Assembly (NCBI RefSeq): GCF_000166135.1 | Contig: NC_014666.1 | Coordinates: forward strand, 6,510,001-6,574,000 | Direction of reading: 5' to 3' | DNA: 64,000 nucleotides | Origin: Pseudofrankia inefficax | GTDB taxonomy: Bacteria; Actinomycetota; Actinomycetes; Frankiales; Frankiaceae | Shown here: positions 16,948 through 24,442 of the stretch, one piece after another | Layout of the letters: each line of letters starts with the position of its first letter | How positions within the stretch are numbered: position 1 is the stretch's first letter | Notes under the pieces: model-generated | Databases searched by the model: none | Seen by the model: only the letters and a program-made list of their open reading frames with translations | Told to the model about the DNA's origin: nothing | Made by a program: the position numbers and the translations under genes

Positions 16948-17441
16948 GCGCCCGCCTCCTGGACGTCGGCCGGCGTCGCGGCGAGAAGCACCTGCATGTC
17001 GCGCAGCACCGAACGGTTGACCACTTCGATCCGCAACCCGGTGCCGGTCGTGTGGTACGCGAACCCGCTCGGCCGGGTCGGGCCCCTGCCGCACATCTCC
17101 AGCGGCAGGCCGGCCTCGGCCAGCGCCCGGGACGACGCGACGAGGTCGTCCACGAAGTAGCCGATGTGGTGGATCCCGCCGCCTGGCGCCGGCACCCAGG
17201 TCGTGCCGGGGACCTGTTCGATCAGTTCCAGGAGCGGCTCGTCCAGCGAGTAGACCATCCGCAGCGGCACCGCCGACTCGCCTGCCGGGGTCCAGACGCC
17301 GGTCAGGTGCTCGACCACCGGCCTCCACCGGTAGCCGGCCAGCCAGGTGAGCTGCTCCATCGAGGCGCGCAGGTCCTCGACCACGACGCAGGCGTGGTAG
17401 AGGTCCGCCGCGTGCAGGGGCAACGGGCAGGGCTGATCCAT
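16944..17441 (-). CDS. VOC-superfamily protein, 165 aa, methylmalonyl-CoA epimerase-like
   Basis: A vicinal-oxygen-chelate protein with two beta-alpha modules (DLYHACVVVEDLRASMEQLT and IHHIGYFVDDLVASSRALA). His and Glu residues at metal positions (YHAC, LLELIEQV, IHHIGY) resemble methylmalonyl-CoA epimerase or glyoxalase proteins. Its start abuts the stop of the DUF35-thiolase fusion, and its stop overlaps the alcohol dehydrogenase start. That context suggests isomerisation or hydration of a CoA ester intermediate, but this is inference. Confidence 0.85.
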   Translation of the reverse strand: MDQPCPLPLHAADLYHACVVVEDLRASMEQLTWLAGYRWRPVVEHLTGVWTPAGESAVPLRMVYSLDEPLLELIEQVPGTTWVPAPGGGIHHIGYFVDDLVASSRALAEAGLPLEMCGRGPTRPSGFAYHTTGTGLRIEVVNRSVLRDMQVLLAATPADVQEAGA

Positions 17442-19145
17442 CTAGGACCTCCGCAGCAGGATCGCGCCGGCGGGGGCGAGCCCACCGGTGCTGACGGCGA
17501 CGGCCGAGCAGCCGTCGACCTGGCGGGCTCCGGCCTCACCGCGCAGCTGGACCACGGCCTCGTGGATCATTCCCATGCCGTGGGTGCGGCCGGCCGAGAG
17601 CTGGCCTCCGTGCGTGTTCAGCGCGACGACCCCGCCCTCGCGGGCGATGTTGTGGCCGCCGGCGACGAAGTCGGCCGCCTCGCCGATGCCACAGAACCCC
17701 AGCGCTTCCAGCCAGGACAGGCAGTTGAAGCTGAACCCGTCGTACAGCTCGGCCACCTGGACGTCGGCCGGCCGCAGCGAGGTGCGTGACCACAGATGGG
17801 CCGAGGGCCCGAGCGTCTGCGGTTCGTGGCTCATCGTGCTCTGGTGCCAGAGGAACCGCTCGGTCGTCTGGGTGCCGACCGCCTCGACCAGAACCGGGGG
17901 GTTCGCCAGGTCGGGCGTCGTCTCGACCGCGGAGACGACGCAGGCGAGGCTCGCGTCCATCGGCACGTCACAGTCGTAGAGCCCGAACGGGGTCGTGATC
18001 ATCCGGGCGCCGAGGTAGTCGTCCATCGTCAGTGGCTCGCGGTAGACCGCGTGCGGGTTGAGTGCCGCGTTCGCGCGCTGGTTGATCGCGATCCAGCCGA
18101 GCGCCTCGCGCGTCGCGCCGTAGCGGTGGAAGTAGTTCGAGGCGATCATCGCCAGGTTGATCGCGACCGAGCCGACCCCGTACGGCGCGACGTAGCCCTG
18201 CGCGCCTTCGACCCGCCCGACCCGGCCGATGCCGTAGGGGCTGCCACCGCCGGGGTTCGCCGCCCGCGCCCGAGCGGCGTACGTCGCCTGCCAGACCGTC
18301 CGGAAGCACAGGACGTGGCGGGCCAGCCCGCTGGCGACGGCGAGCATCGCGGCGACGACGGCGCCGCCAGGGCCGAAGGTCTCCGAGCCGCCGTTGTACC
18401 AGGTCGGCCGGATGCCGAGGGCGTCCGCGACCGCGGTCACGCCACCCTCGGTGAAGCCGCCGATCAGCTCGCCGCCGGGGAAGGTGGACAGCCCGTCGAT
18501 GTCGGACAGCTCGAGACCGGCGTCCGCCACCGCGTCCTTGGCCGCGGCGACGGCCAACGTGATCGGCGGCAGCATGAGCCGGCGCCCGACCGGGGACATC
18601 CCGATCCCGGTGATCGCCACCCGGTCCTCGAACTTGTCGGTCCGCGCCATCGGCCGGATCCGGCCGGCATGCTCGGCCGGGGAGATCGGGTCGTCGGGCA
18701 GATCCCCGACCACTGTGCCGGCGGTGTCTCGGACCGGTGCGAACACGGGTAGCCAGACGTCCTCCGCCGGCTCGAACCGGACCCGCACCCGCATCCCGAC
18801 CGCGGCCTCGTCGAGCGCGACGTCGACCAGGTTCGTCACCAGCCGCACCCGCGGGTCGTCGTCAAGGGCGACCCACGCGACGACGAACGGCGGCGGGAAG
18901 GCGGGCTCCCACGGCTGGTGGTTGACGGTCGTTCCCACGACCGTGCCGAGCCCGCTGACCTCGGCCGGGTCGAGGCGCTCCGAGTGGCAGTAGCAGCAGA
19001 CCGGCTGTGGCGGGTGCACCAGCGACGCGCAGTCCCCGCAGCGCTGGATCCGCAGGACACCGTCTCGGCCGGCCGTCCAGAAGAAGCCGTTGAGATCGTC
19101 GAGCGCCGGCAGGGGGCGGGGTGGAGGGCCCGCGTCGGACGTCAT
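17442..19145 (-). CDS. DUF35 OB-fold protein fused to thiolase-like lipid-transfer protein, 567 aa
   Basis: Residues 1 to about 165 are a DUF35 protein: a zinc ribbon (Cys36-x2-Cys39, Cys50-x2-Cys53) followed by an OB fold (FVVAWVALDDDPRVRLVTNL). From about residue 175 a thiolase-fold Ltp/SCP-x-like domain begins (DRVAITGIGMSPVGRR). It continues to NTHGGQLSAGRTHGMGMIHE at the end. In cholesterol side-chain degradation, Ltp2 and a DUF35 partner are separate proteins forming a retro-aldolase. Here both parts are in one chain, which supports a carbon-carbon lyase role. ATG 19145 is chosen; a TTG two codons upstream is possible. First gene of a three-gene operon. Confidence 0.87.
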   Translation of the reverse strand: MTSDAGPPPRPLPALDDLNGFFWTAGRDGVLRIQRCGDCASLVHPPQPVCCYCHSERLDPAEVSGLGTVVGTTVNHQPWEPAFPPPFVVAWVALDDDPRVRLVTNLVDVALDEAAVGMRVRVRFEPAEDVWLPVFAPVRDTAGTVVGDLPDDPISPAEHAGRIRPMARTDKFEDRVAITGIGMSPVGRRLMLPPITLAVAAAKDAVADAGLELSDIDGLSTFPGGELIGGFTEGGVTAVADALGIRPTWYNGGSETFGPGGAVVAAMLAVASGLARHVLCFRTVWQATYAARARAANPGGGSPYGIGRVGRVEGAQGYVAPYGVGSVAINLAMIASNYFHRYGATREALGWIAINQRANAALNPHAVYREPLTMDDYLGARMITTPFGLYDCDVPMDASLACVVSAVETTPDLANPPVLVEAVGTQTTERFLWHQSTMSHEPQTLGPSAHLWSRTSLRPADVQVAELYDGFSFNCLSWLEALGFCGIGEAADFVAGGHNIAREGGVVALNTHGGQLSAGRTHGMGMIHEAVVQLRGEAGARQVDGCSAVAVSTGGLAPAGAILLRRS

Positions 19146-19287
19146 GGCCAAATAATATATTTTCGACTTGAGACTTGCTACTTTAGATCCGGCGAGTCCG
19201 GATCCGGCTGGCGGAGACCTGACCAGCGCGGATGCCGCGATCGCGGATCTTGTGACGTGCGACAGTGGCCGACCACGGAGGCGCTAC
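19146..19287. promoter_or_regulatory. AT-rich divergent promoter region
   Basis: The 142-nt spacer between the minus-strand fusion operon and the plus-strand acyl-CoA dehydrogenase starts with AAATAATATATTTT (19150-19163), the most AT-rich stretch in this part of the window. It very likely holds the -10 region for the minus operon. I could not assign a clear -35 box or operator palindrome. Confidence 0.5.
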
Positions 19288-20592
19288 GTGTGGGAGTTCG
19301 AGACCGAGCCTGAGTTCCAGGAGAAGCTCGACTGGGCCGAGAGGTTCGTCCGGGAAGAGGTCGAGCCGCTGGACGCGCTCTGGCGGCACCGGGTGTTCGA
19401 GCGCCCGATCGACCCGACCATCGGAAGGATCGTCGGCCCGCTCAAGCAGCAGGTGCGCGACCAGGGGCTGTGGGCCTGCCACCTGGGCCCCGAGCTCGGC
19501 GGCCCGGGCTACGGCCAGGTGAAGCTGGCCCTGCTGAACGAGATCATCGGGCGGGCCGCCTGGGGGCCGGTCATCTTCGGTACGGCGGCGCCCGACACCG
19601 GCAACGCCGAGATCCTCGCCCACTACGGCACCGAGGAGCAGAAGCGCCTCTACCTGAAGCCGCTGCTGGACGGCGACATCGTCTCGTGCTTCGCGATGAC
19701 CGAGCCACAGGGCGGTTCCGACCCCCGGGTCTTCACCACCCAGGCCGTCCTGGACGGCGACGAGTGGGTGATCAACGGCCTGAAGTTCTTCGCGTCGCAC
19801 GCCAAGTGGGCCGCGTTCTACATCGTCATGGCCGTCACGAACCCGGACGTCGACATCCACCGCGGCGCGTCGATGTTCATCGTGCCGAAGGAGACGCCGG
19901 GCATCGAGATCGAGCGCAACATGGCGCTGTTCGGCCACGAGCCGGTCGGCGAGGGCACCCACGGCCTCGTGCGCTTCACCGACGTGCGCGTGCCGGCCGA
20001 GAACATCCTCGGCGGCGAGGGCCAGGCGTTCGCGATCAGCCAGACCCGGCTCGGCGGCGGCCGCATCCACCACGCGATGCGCACGGTCAGCCAGGCCCGC
20101 CGGGCGCTGGACATGATGGTCGAGCGGGCACTGAGCCGCGAGACCCGGGGCAGCCTGCTCGCCAAGAAGCAGTCCGTCCAGAACTACGTCGCCGACTCCT
20201 ACGCCGAGCTGATGCAGTTCCGCCTCTTCGTGCTCTACGTCGCCTGGCGCATCGACAGGATGAAGGACTACCAGGCCGTCCGCCACGACATCGCCGCGGT
20301 GAAGGTGCTGACCCCGCAGGTCATGCACAACATCACCCAGCGGGCGCTGCAGGTGCACGGCGCGCTGGGGACGACGAGCGACCTGCCGCTGAACGAGTGG
20401 TTCTCCGGCTCGATGATCCTCGGCCTCGCCGACGGCCCGAGCGAGGTCCACCGCCTCACGGTCGCCCGCGCGGTCCTCGCCCAGGGCAAGCCGGCCGAGG
20501 GCATGTGGCCGACCGCGTGGCTGCCGCTGCGGCAGGAGGCGGCCCGCAAGAAGTGGGCCGAGTTCCTCGACGCCGACGAGGTGAACGCATGA
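19288..20592 (+). CDS. Acyl-CoA dehydrogenase, 434 aa
   Basis: FAD-dependent acyl-CoA dehydrogenase of the long-chain/APH-linked type. The GTG at 19288 is preferred because GGAGG lies 6 nt upstream and the protein then begins VWEFETEPEFQEKL, a normal start. The longer frame from 19168 encodes unlike residues. Motifs are CFAMTEPQGGSDP in the middle domain, FFASHAKWAAFYIVM, and NEWFSGSMILGLADGPSEVH at the C terminus. Its stop overlaps the start of a phosphotransferase gene (ATGA). The same pairing occurs in eukaryotic ACAD10/11, where kinase and dehydrogenase cooperate on 4-hydroxyacyl-CoA. Confidence 0.92.
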   Translation: MWEFETEPEFQEKLDWAERFVREEVEPLDALWRHRVFERPIDPTIGRIVGPLKQQVRDQGLWACHLGPELGGPGYGQVKLALLNEIIGRAAWGPVIFGTAAPDTGNAEILAHYGTEEQKRLYLKPLLDGDIVSCFAMTEPQGGSDPRVFTTQAVLDGDEWVINGLKFFASHAKWAAFYIVMAVTNPDVDIHRGASMFIVPKETPGIEIERNMALFGHEPVGEGTHGLVRFTDVRVPAENILGGEGQAFAISQTRLGGGRIHHAMRTVSQARRALDMMVERALSRETRGSLLAKKQSVQNYVADSYAELMQFRLFVLYVAWRIDRMKDYQAVRHDIAAVKVLTPQVMHNITQRALQVHGALGTTSDLPLNEWFSGSMILGLADGPSEVHRLTVARAVLAQGKPAEGMWPTAWLPLRQEAARKKWAEFLDADEVNA

Positions 20593-21623
20593 CGACCGAG
20601 ACGCCGAGCATCGACGTCGCCGCGCTGGGGGCCTGGCTGGACACGCTCGACCTGCCGGGGAGCGGCCTGCCGGTCGAGGCGCGGCTGCTGTCCGGCGGGC
20701 GGCAGAACGAGATCTTCGAGATCCGCCGGGGCGACTTCGCGGCCGCGCTGCGCCGGCCACCCGTGGCCGCCCCGGCCGAGCGCGACGCCGGCATCCTGCG
20801 GGAGTGGCGGCTCATCGAGGCACTGACCGGGACCGACGTGCCGGTCGCCGACGCCATCGCCGCCTGCCCGGACCCGACCGTGCTCGGGCGACCGTTCTAC
20901 CTGATGGACGTCGTCGACGGCTGGTCGGTCATGAACACGCCAGGCTGGTGGCCGGAGCCGTTCGACACCGACCGCGCCGCCCGCGACCAGCTGGCGTACG
21001 AGCTGATCGAAGGCATCGTCCGGATGGGCGCCGTCGACTGGCGGGCCCGCGGCCTCGGTGACCTGGGCCGGCCGGACGGCTACCACGACCGGCAGGTCGA
21101 GCGCTGGACCCGCTTCTACCAGCGCATCCGGGCCAGGGAGATCCCCGGGTTGGACGAGGCGACGGCCTGGCTGGCCGTACACCGGCCGCTCGATTTCGTG
21201 CCGGGCGTCATGCACGGCGACTACCAGTTCCCCAACGTGATGTTCCGCCACGGCGCGCCCGGCCGGCTCGCGGCCATCCTCGACTGGGAGATGGGCACGG
21301 TCGGCGACCCGAAGCTGGACGTCGCCTGGGCGCTGCACAGCTGGCCGGAAGACCCGGACGGCCCGTCGGACAACGAGTTCCTGGTCGGCATGCCGGGCCG
21401 CGCCAAGCTGCTGGACTTCTACGCGGAGCGCTCGGGGCGGCAGGTCGACGACTTCGACTACTACCTCGTACTGGCAAAATGGAAACTCGCGATCGTCCTC
21501 GAGCAGGGCTACCAGCGGGCGAACGGCGATCCCAAGCTCGAGGACTTCGGCGGCTACGTGGTCACGTACATGCGGGAGGCGGCCGACATTGCCGAGTCGA
21601 GCGACTACCCCGCGGTGTCGTGA
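20589..21623 (+). CDS. APH-family phosphotransferase linked to acyl-CoA dehydrogenase, 344 aa
   Basis: A kinase-fold protein of the aminoglycoside phosphotransferase/choline kinase group. The Brenner-type catalytic loop is MHGDYQFPNVMF and the metal-binding segment is AILDWEMGTVGDPKLD. The N-terminal lobe has LLSGGRQNEIFEI. Despite the family name, the context argues against antibiotic resistance: it overlaps an acyl-CoA dehydrogenase gene by four bases, and in ACAD10/11-type systems the kinase phosphorylates 4-hydroxyacyl-CoAs so that the dehydrogenase domain can complete the conversion. That role here is inference. Confidence 0.88.
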   Translation: MTTETPSIDVAALGAWLDTLDLPGSGLPVEARLLSGGRQNEIFEIRRGDFAAALRRPPVAAPAERDAGILREWRLIEALTGTDVPVADAIAACPDPTVLGRPFYLMDVVDGWSVMNTPGWWPEPFDTDRAARDQLAYELIEGIVRMGAVDWRARGLGDLGRPDGYHDRQVERWTRFYQRIRAREIPGLDEATAWLAVHRPLDFVPGVMHGDYQFPNVMFRHGAPGRLAAILDWEMGTVGDPKLDVAWALHSWPEDPDGPSDNEFLVGMPGRAKLLDFYAERSGRQVDDFDYYLVLAKWKLAIVLEQGYQRANGDPKLEDFGGYVVTYMREAADIAESSDYPAVS

Positions 21624-21748
21624 CCGAGATCTGTCGTGACGGAGATGAGGACATCGGTGGCAACGGCCCCGACCGGGCTCACCGCCGTGTTCGGGCCGCT
21701 TCGGCCCGGCGCGGCGGCGACGCCGGCTGACCGGGCGGCGAGCCAGCC

Positions 21749-22441
21749 GTGAGCACCCATGACGTCGACCCGAGGCTTGCCTCGGGTCGACGCCCCTACG
21801 GCAACCTCAAGGACGAGGCCGCGAGCTTCCTCCGCGACGCGATCGTCTCCGGTGCGCTGCCGCCGCACAGCAAGATCGACCAGGACCAGGTCGCGGACAC
21901 GCTCGGGATCAGCCGGGCCCCGGTCCGCGAGGCCCTCATCGAGCTGGCGCAGAAGGGCTTCGTCGACGCGATACCGCGCCGCGGCGCGTTCGTCGCCGCG
22001 GTGACCGTCGAGGACATCGAGGACCACTACGAGGTGGTGGCGCTCGTGTCGGCGATGACGGCGAAACGGGCGGTCAAGCGGCTGACCCCGGCCCAGATCG
22101 ACGAGCTGCGCCGGCTGGACCAGGAGATCGCCGCGACCACCGACGTGGTCCGGGTACGGGACCTCGACCGCCGGTTCTTCCACCTGATCGCGAACGCGGG
22201 CCGGTCACCGCGCCTCGACACGATTCTGCGGTTCCTCGGCGGCGCCCTGCAGGGCAGCTTCTACTTCGACGCGCCCGGCTGGGCCCCGCACGAGGCCACC
22301 TACCGGCAGCAGATGCTCGGCGCCATCGATGCGGGCGACGTACTGGCCGCGGCCCGGATCAGCGAGGAGCACGTCCGCCGCTGCGCCACCCTGTCCGTCG
22401 ACCACCTCCGCTCCCGCGGCTACTGGCCCGACGCCGCCTGA
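21749..22441 (+). CDS. GntR-family regulator with FCD domain, 230 aa
   Basis: The N-terminal winged helix (LRDAIVSGALPPHSKIDQ, then ADTLGISRAPVREALIELAQ) and C-terminal all-helical FCD domain (DLDRRFFHLIANAGRSPRLD, with His residues for metal or ligand) define the FadR subgroup. These regulators respond to organic acids or acyl-CoAs. The likely start is GTG at 21749. It lies 125 nt downstream of the dehydrogenase-kinase pair, which it may regulate. A 12-bp perfect inverted repeat occupies codons about 6-15, an odd location. A repeat element follows the gene. Confidence 0.88.
   Translation: MSTHDVDPRLASGRRPYGNLKDEAASFLRDAIVSGALPPHSKIDQDQVADTLGISRAPVREALIELAQKGFVDAIPRRGAFVAAVTVEDIEDHYEVVALVSAMTAKRAVKRLTPAQIDELRRLDQEIAATTDVVRVRDLDRRFFHLIANAGRSPRLDTILRFLGGALQGSFYFDAPGWAPHEATYRQQMLGAIDAGDVLAAARISEEHVRRCATLSVDHLRSRGYWPDAA
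21764..21791. promoter_or_regulatory. Perfect inverted repeat at start of GntR gene
   Basis: GTCGACCCGAGG, loop CTTG, then CCTCGGGTCGAC: a perfect 12-bp dyad 15 nt after the GntR start codon. It could be a translation-attenuating mRNA hairpin or a DNA operator for autoregulation. Confidence 0.5.
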
Positions 22442-22462
22442 GCGGTAGCACCTTGGCGCTGG

Positions 22463-22537
22463 TGATCGCGGTTTACGCCCTCGTGTGGTTGCGATAACGC
22501 CCCAATCACGACCACCCGAGGGCCCAAACGGCGATCA
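22463..22537. repeat. 75-bp inverted-repeat element, copy D
   Basis: Starts TGATCGCGGTTTACGCCCTC and ends GAGGGCCCAAACGGCGATCA. It lies between the convergent GntR and ligase genes (stops at 22441 and 22579). Confidence 0.9.
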
Positions 22538-22578
22538 AGGGCCAGCCTGCGAAGCCGGACCGCGGCTAGGTGGCCGGG

Positions 22579-24120
22579 CTACGACGCCGCGGCCTCGGGG
22601 GCTTCTCTCAGCTCGGCGAGGGTGCGGCGGTTGATCTTGCCGGACTCGGCGCGGCCGACGTCGTCTACGAGCTCGAAGGTTCTGGGCACCTTGTAGGGCG
22701 CGAGGTGGCCGCGGCAGTGTGCGCGCAGGGCGTCGGTGAGGCCGTCGCGCTCAGCCTCGGGCCGGGGCTGGACGATCGCGTGGACCCGGCGGCCCCACTC
22801 GGGGTCGCGCAGGCCGATCACGACGGCGTCCTCGACGTCGGGGTGGCGCAGCAGCGCCGCCTCGACCTCGGAGACGTAGACGTTGGCGCCGCCGGTCTTG
22901 ACCAGGTCGGTCCGGCGGTCGGCGATGTAGAGGTAGCCGTCCTCGTCGACCCGGCCGAGGTCCCCGATCGACTGGTAGCCACCGGGCAGGGTGCGCGGCG
23001 CGGCGGCGCCGACGTACCGGACCTCGCGGGTCCCCTGGACCGGACGGAAGTAGAGCTCGCCGACCTCGCCGGCCGGCAGGGGCGCGCCGTCCTCGCCGAC
23101 GACGAGGATCTCGGTTCCCACCGGGCGCCCGACGCTGCCCGGGTGGCGCAGCCACTCGTCGCCGCGGATCTGGGCGCTGCAGACTCCTTCGGAGGATCCG
23201 TAGCCCATGATGAAGCGCTCCGGGCCGACCAGGTCGATCCATTCTCGGACCACCCACTCGGGGCAGGCGCCGGCGCCCTGGATGACCCGGCTGAGGCTGG
23301 ACAGGTCCCGGTCGCGGATGCTCGGGCTGCGTAACAACCGGATCAACATGGTCGGCACGAAGGCCGCCATCATGACCCGCTCGGACTCGATGAGATCCAG
23401 CACCACTTCCGCGTCGAAACGGGAGACCAGAACGTTCCGGTAACCATCGACCAGGGTGTGGTGCAACATGGCGAAGCCCTGGGTGTGATAAAGCGGTGAG
23501 CAGACCAGATTGACGGGATGGCGCGCGCCGGCGTTCTCATGGAAAAGCGCGGCGCCGACCGAACGCGCGCCGGTGGGCACCACCGTCGACGCCGAGGAGG
23601 CGATCAGCTTCGGCGCCCCGGTCGAGCCGCCCGACGCGATGAGCCAGGCCGGGTTCGCCACGACAGGCGCCGGGTTCGCCACGGCGGGTGGGAGCGCAGC
23701 GGCCGGTCCCTCGCCGTCGCTCAGCAGCCGCGCGGCGGAAATCTCCTGGTCGGCGCCGGGCTCGCGGCCCACGAGGACGAGGGCGGGACGGGCGAGGGCG
23801 ACCAAGCGCTGGCGTTCCGGTGCCGGCAGGTCCGGGCGCAGCGGCAGCACCGTGGCACCCAGCCGCCACGCGCCGAGCGTGCACAGAACGTGCGCGGCGC
23901 CATTGGGCAGCTCGACGCAGACGATGTCTCCCGGGCGAATACCGAGCTCGTTCAGGTGTGCGGCGGCGAGAGTACTGCGCCGGGAGAGCTCGCCCCAGGT
24001 AAGGGTTTCACCACCTAAAGCCGTGGTCCTCAGGGCAACGATTTCCGGATCGGCGGCGGCGAGCTCGTCGATACGCTCCGGCCAGGTGAGGTGACCGACC
24101 GGCGCGATAATTCCCGTCAT
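22579..24120 (-). CDS. AMP-forming acyl-CoA ligase, 513 aa
   Basis: ANL-superfamily acid-CoA ligase. The nucleotide loop is ASGGSTGAPKLI, a mildly unusual version of the SGTTGxPK motif. The A5 motif reads MGYGSSEGVCS, and near the C terminus are SIGDLGRVDEDGYLYIADRR and SGKINRRTL with the catalytic Lys. Length is normal. The ATG at 24120 faces the promoter region of a divergent aldehyde dehydrogenase. The substrate is unknown; an aryl or short cyclic acid is possible. Confidence 0.9.
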   Translation of the reverse strand: MTGIIAPVGHLTWPERIDELAAADPEIVALRTTALGGETLTWGELSRRSTLAAAHLNELGIRPGDIVCVELPNGAAHVLCTLGAWRLGATVLPLRPDLPAPERQRLVALARPALVLVGREPGADQEISAARLLSDGEGPAAALPPAVANPAPVVANPAWLIASGGSTGAPKLIASSASTVVPTGARSVGAALFHENAGARHPVNLVCSPLYHTQGFAMLHHTLVDGYRNVLVSRFDAEVVLDLIESERVMMAAFVPTMLIRLLRSPSIRDRDLSSLSRVIQGAGACPEWVVREWIDLVGPERFIMGYGSSEGVCSAQIRGDEWLRHPGSVGRPVGTEILVVGEDGAPLPAGEVGELYFRPVQGTREVRYVGAAAPRTLPGGYQSIGDLGRVDEDGYLYIADRRTDLVKTGGANVYVSEVEAALLRHPDVEDAVVIGLRDPEWGRRVHAIVQPRPEAERDGLTDALRAHCRGHLAPYKVPRTFELVDDVGRAESGKINRRTLAELREAPEAAAS

Positions 24121-24147
24121 GAACAGATCCTACGGCCGGGGCGCACG

Positions 24148-24181
24148 GACATTCCACGGAATGATGGCCGGCGGGAATGTC
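24148..24181. promoter_or_regulatory. Operator-like inverted repeat upstream of ligase
   Basis: GACATTCC and GGAATGTC (8-bp perfect arms) are separated by 18 nt, 28 nt upstream of the ligase start. An inner ATTCC-AC-GGAAT dyad overlaps the left arm. It may bind a dimeric repressor of the ligase. Confidence 0.4.
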
Positions 24182-24355
24182 GGGCACTGATTTCGGACCG
24201 GCGGGCGACGCCCGGTGACGGCCGCCCGGACGCTGTCCGCCAGCTGGATCGACGTGTCGCCGAGGTGGGCGTGGGCAGGCCTCGCGACGGCCAGGACGAT
24301 CCGCCGAGGAAACCCAGCCGCCGCACCGGTTCCGAGCGCGCGTCCGTCGAACCCC

Positions 24356-24385
24356 TTGACCCTCGGGCCGGCCACGCGCTAATCA
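24356..24385 (+). promoter_or_regulatory. Likely sigma-70-type promoter for aldehyde dehydrogenase
   Basis: TTGACC and TAATCA boxes are separated by 18 nt and end about 57 nt before the ATG at 24443. This is the best match to a housekeeping promoter in the spacer. Confidence 0.5.
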
Positions 24386-24442
24386 GACGTTCAGTGCCGG
24401 CGATCCGTGGCCGGCACGCCGACGCAGACGCGGAGGATCCCC

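Larger units (their letters stand above)
24121..24442. other. 322-nt divergent spacer, ligase and aldehyde dehydrogenase promoters
   Basis: No gene is visible. It holds an inverted repeat near the ligase start (24148-24181) and a promoter-like pair of boxes toward the aldehyde dehydrogenase (24356-24385). The middle portion is GC-rich with no recognised signal. Confidence 0.5.

Noticed and set aside
20589-21623. Aminoglycoside-resistance kinase
   Set aside because: The family resemblance is real, but overlap with an acyl-CoA dehydrogenase gene and the ACAD10/11 precedent point to acyl metabolism.
24121-24442. Small gene in the divergent spacer
   Set aside because: Open frames there have no ribosome site and overlap promoter signals; composition differs from coding sequence.
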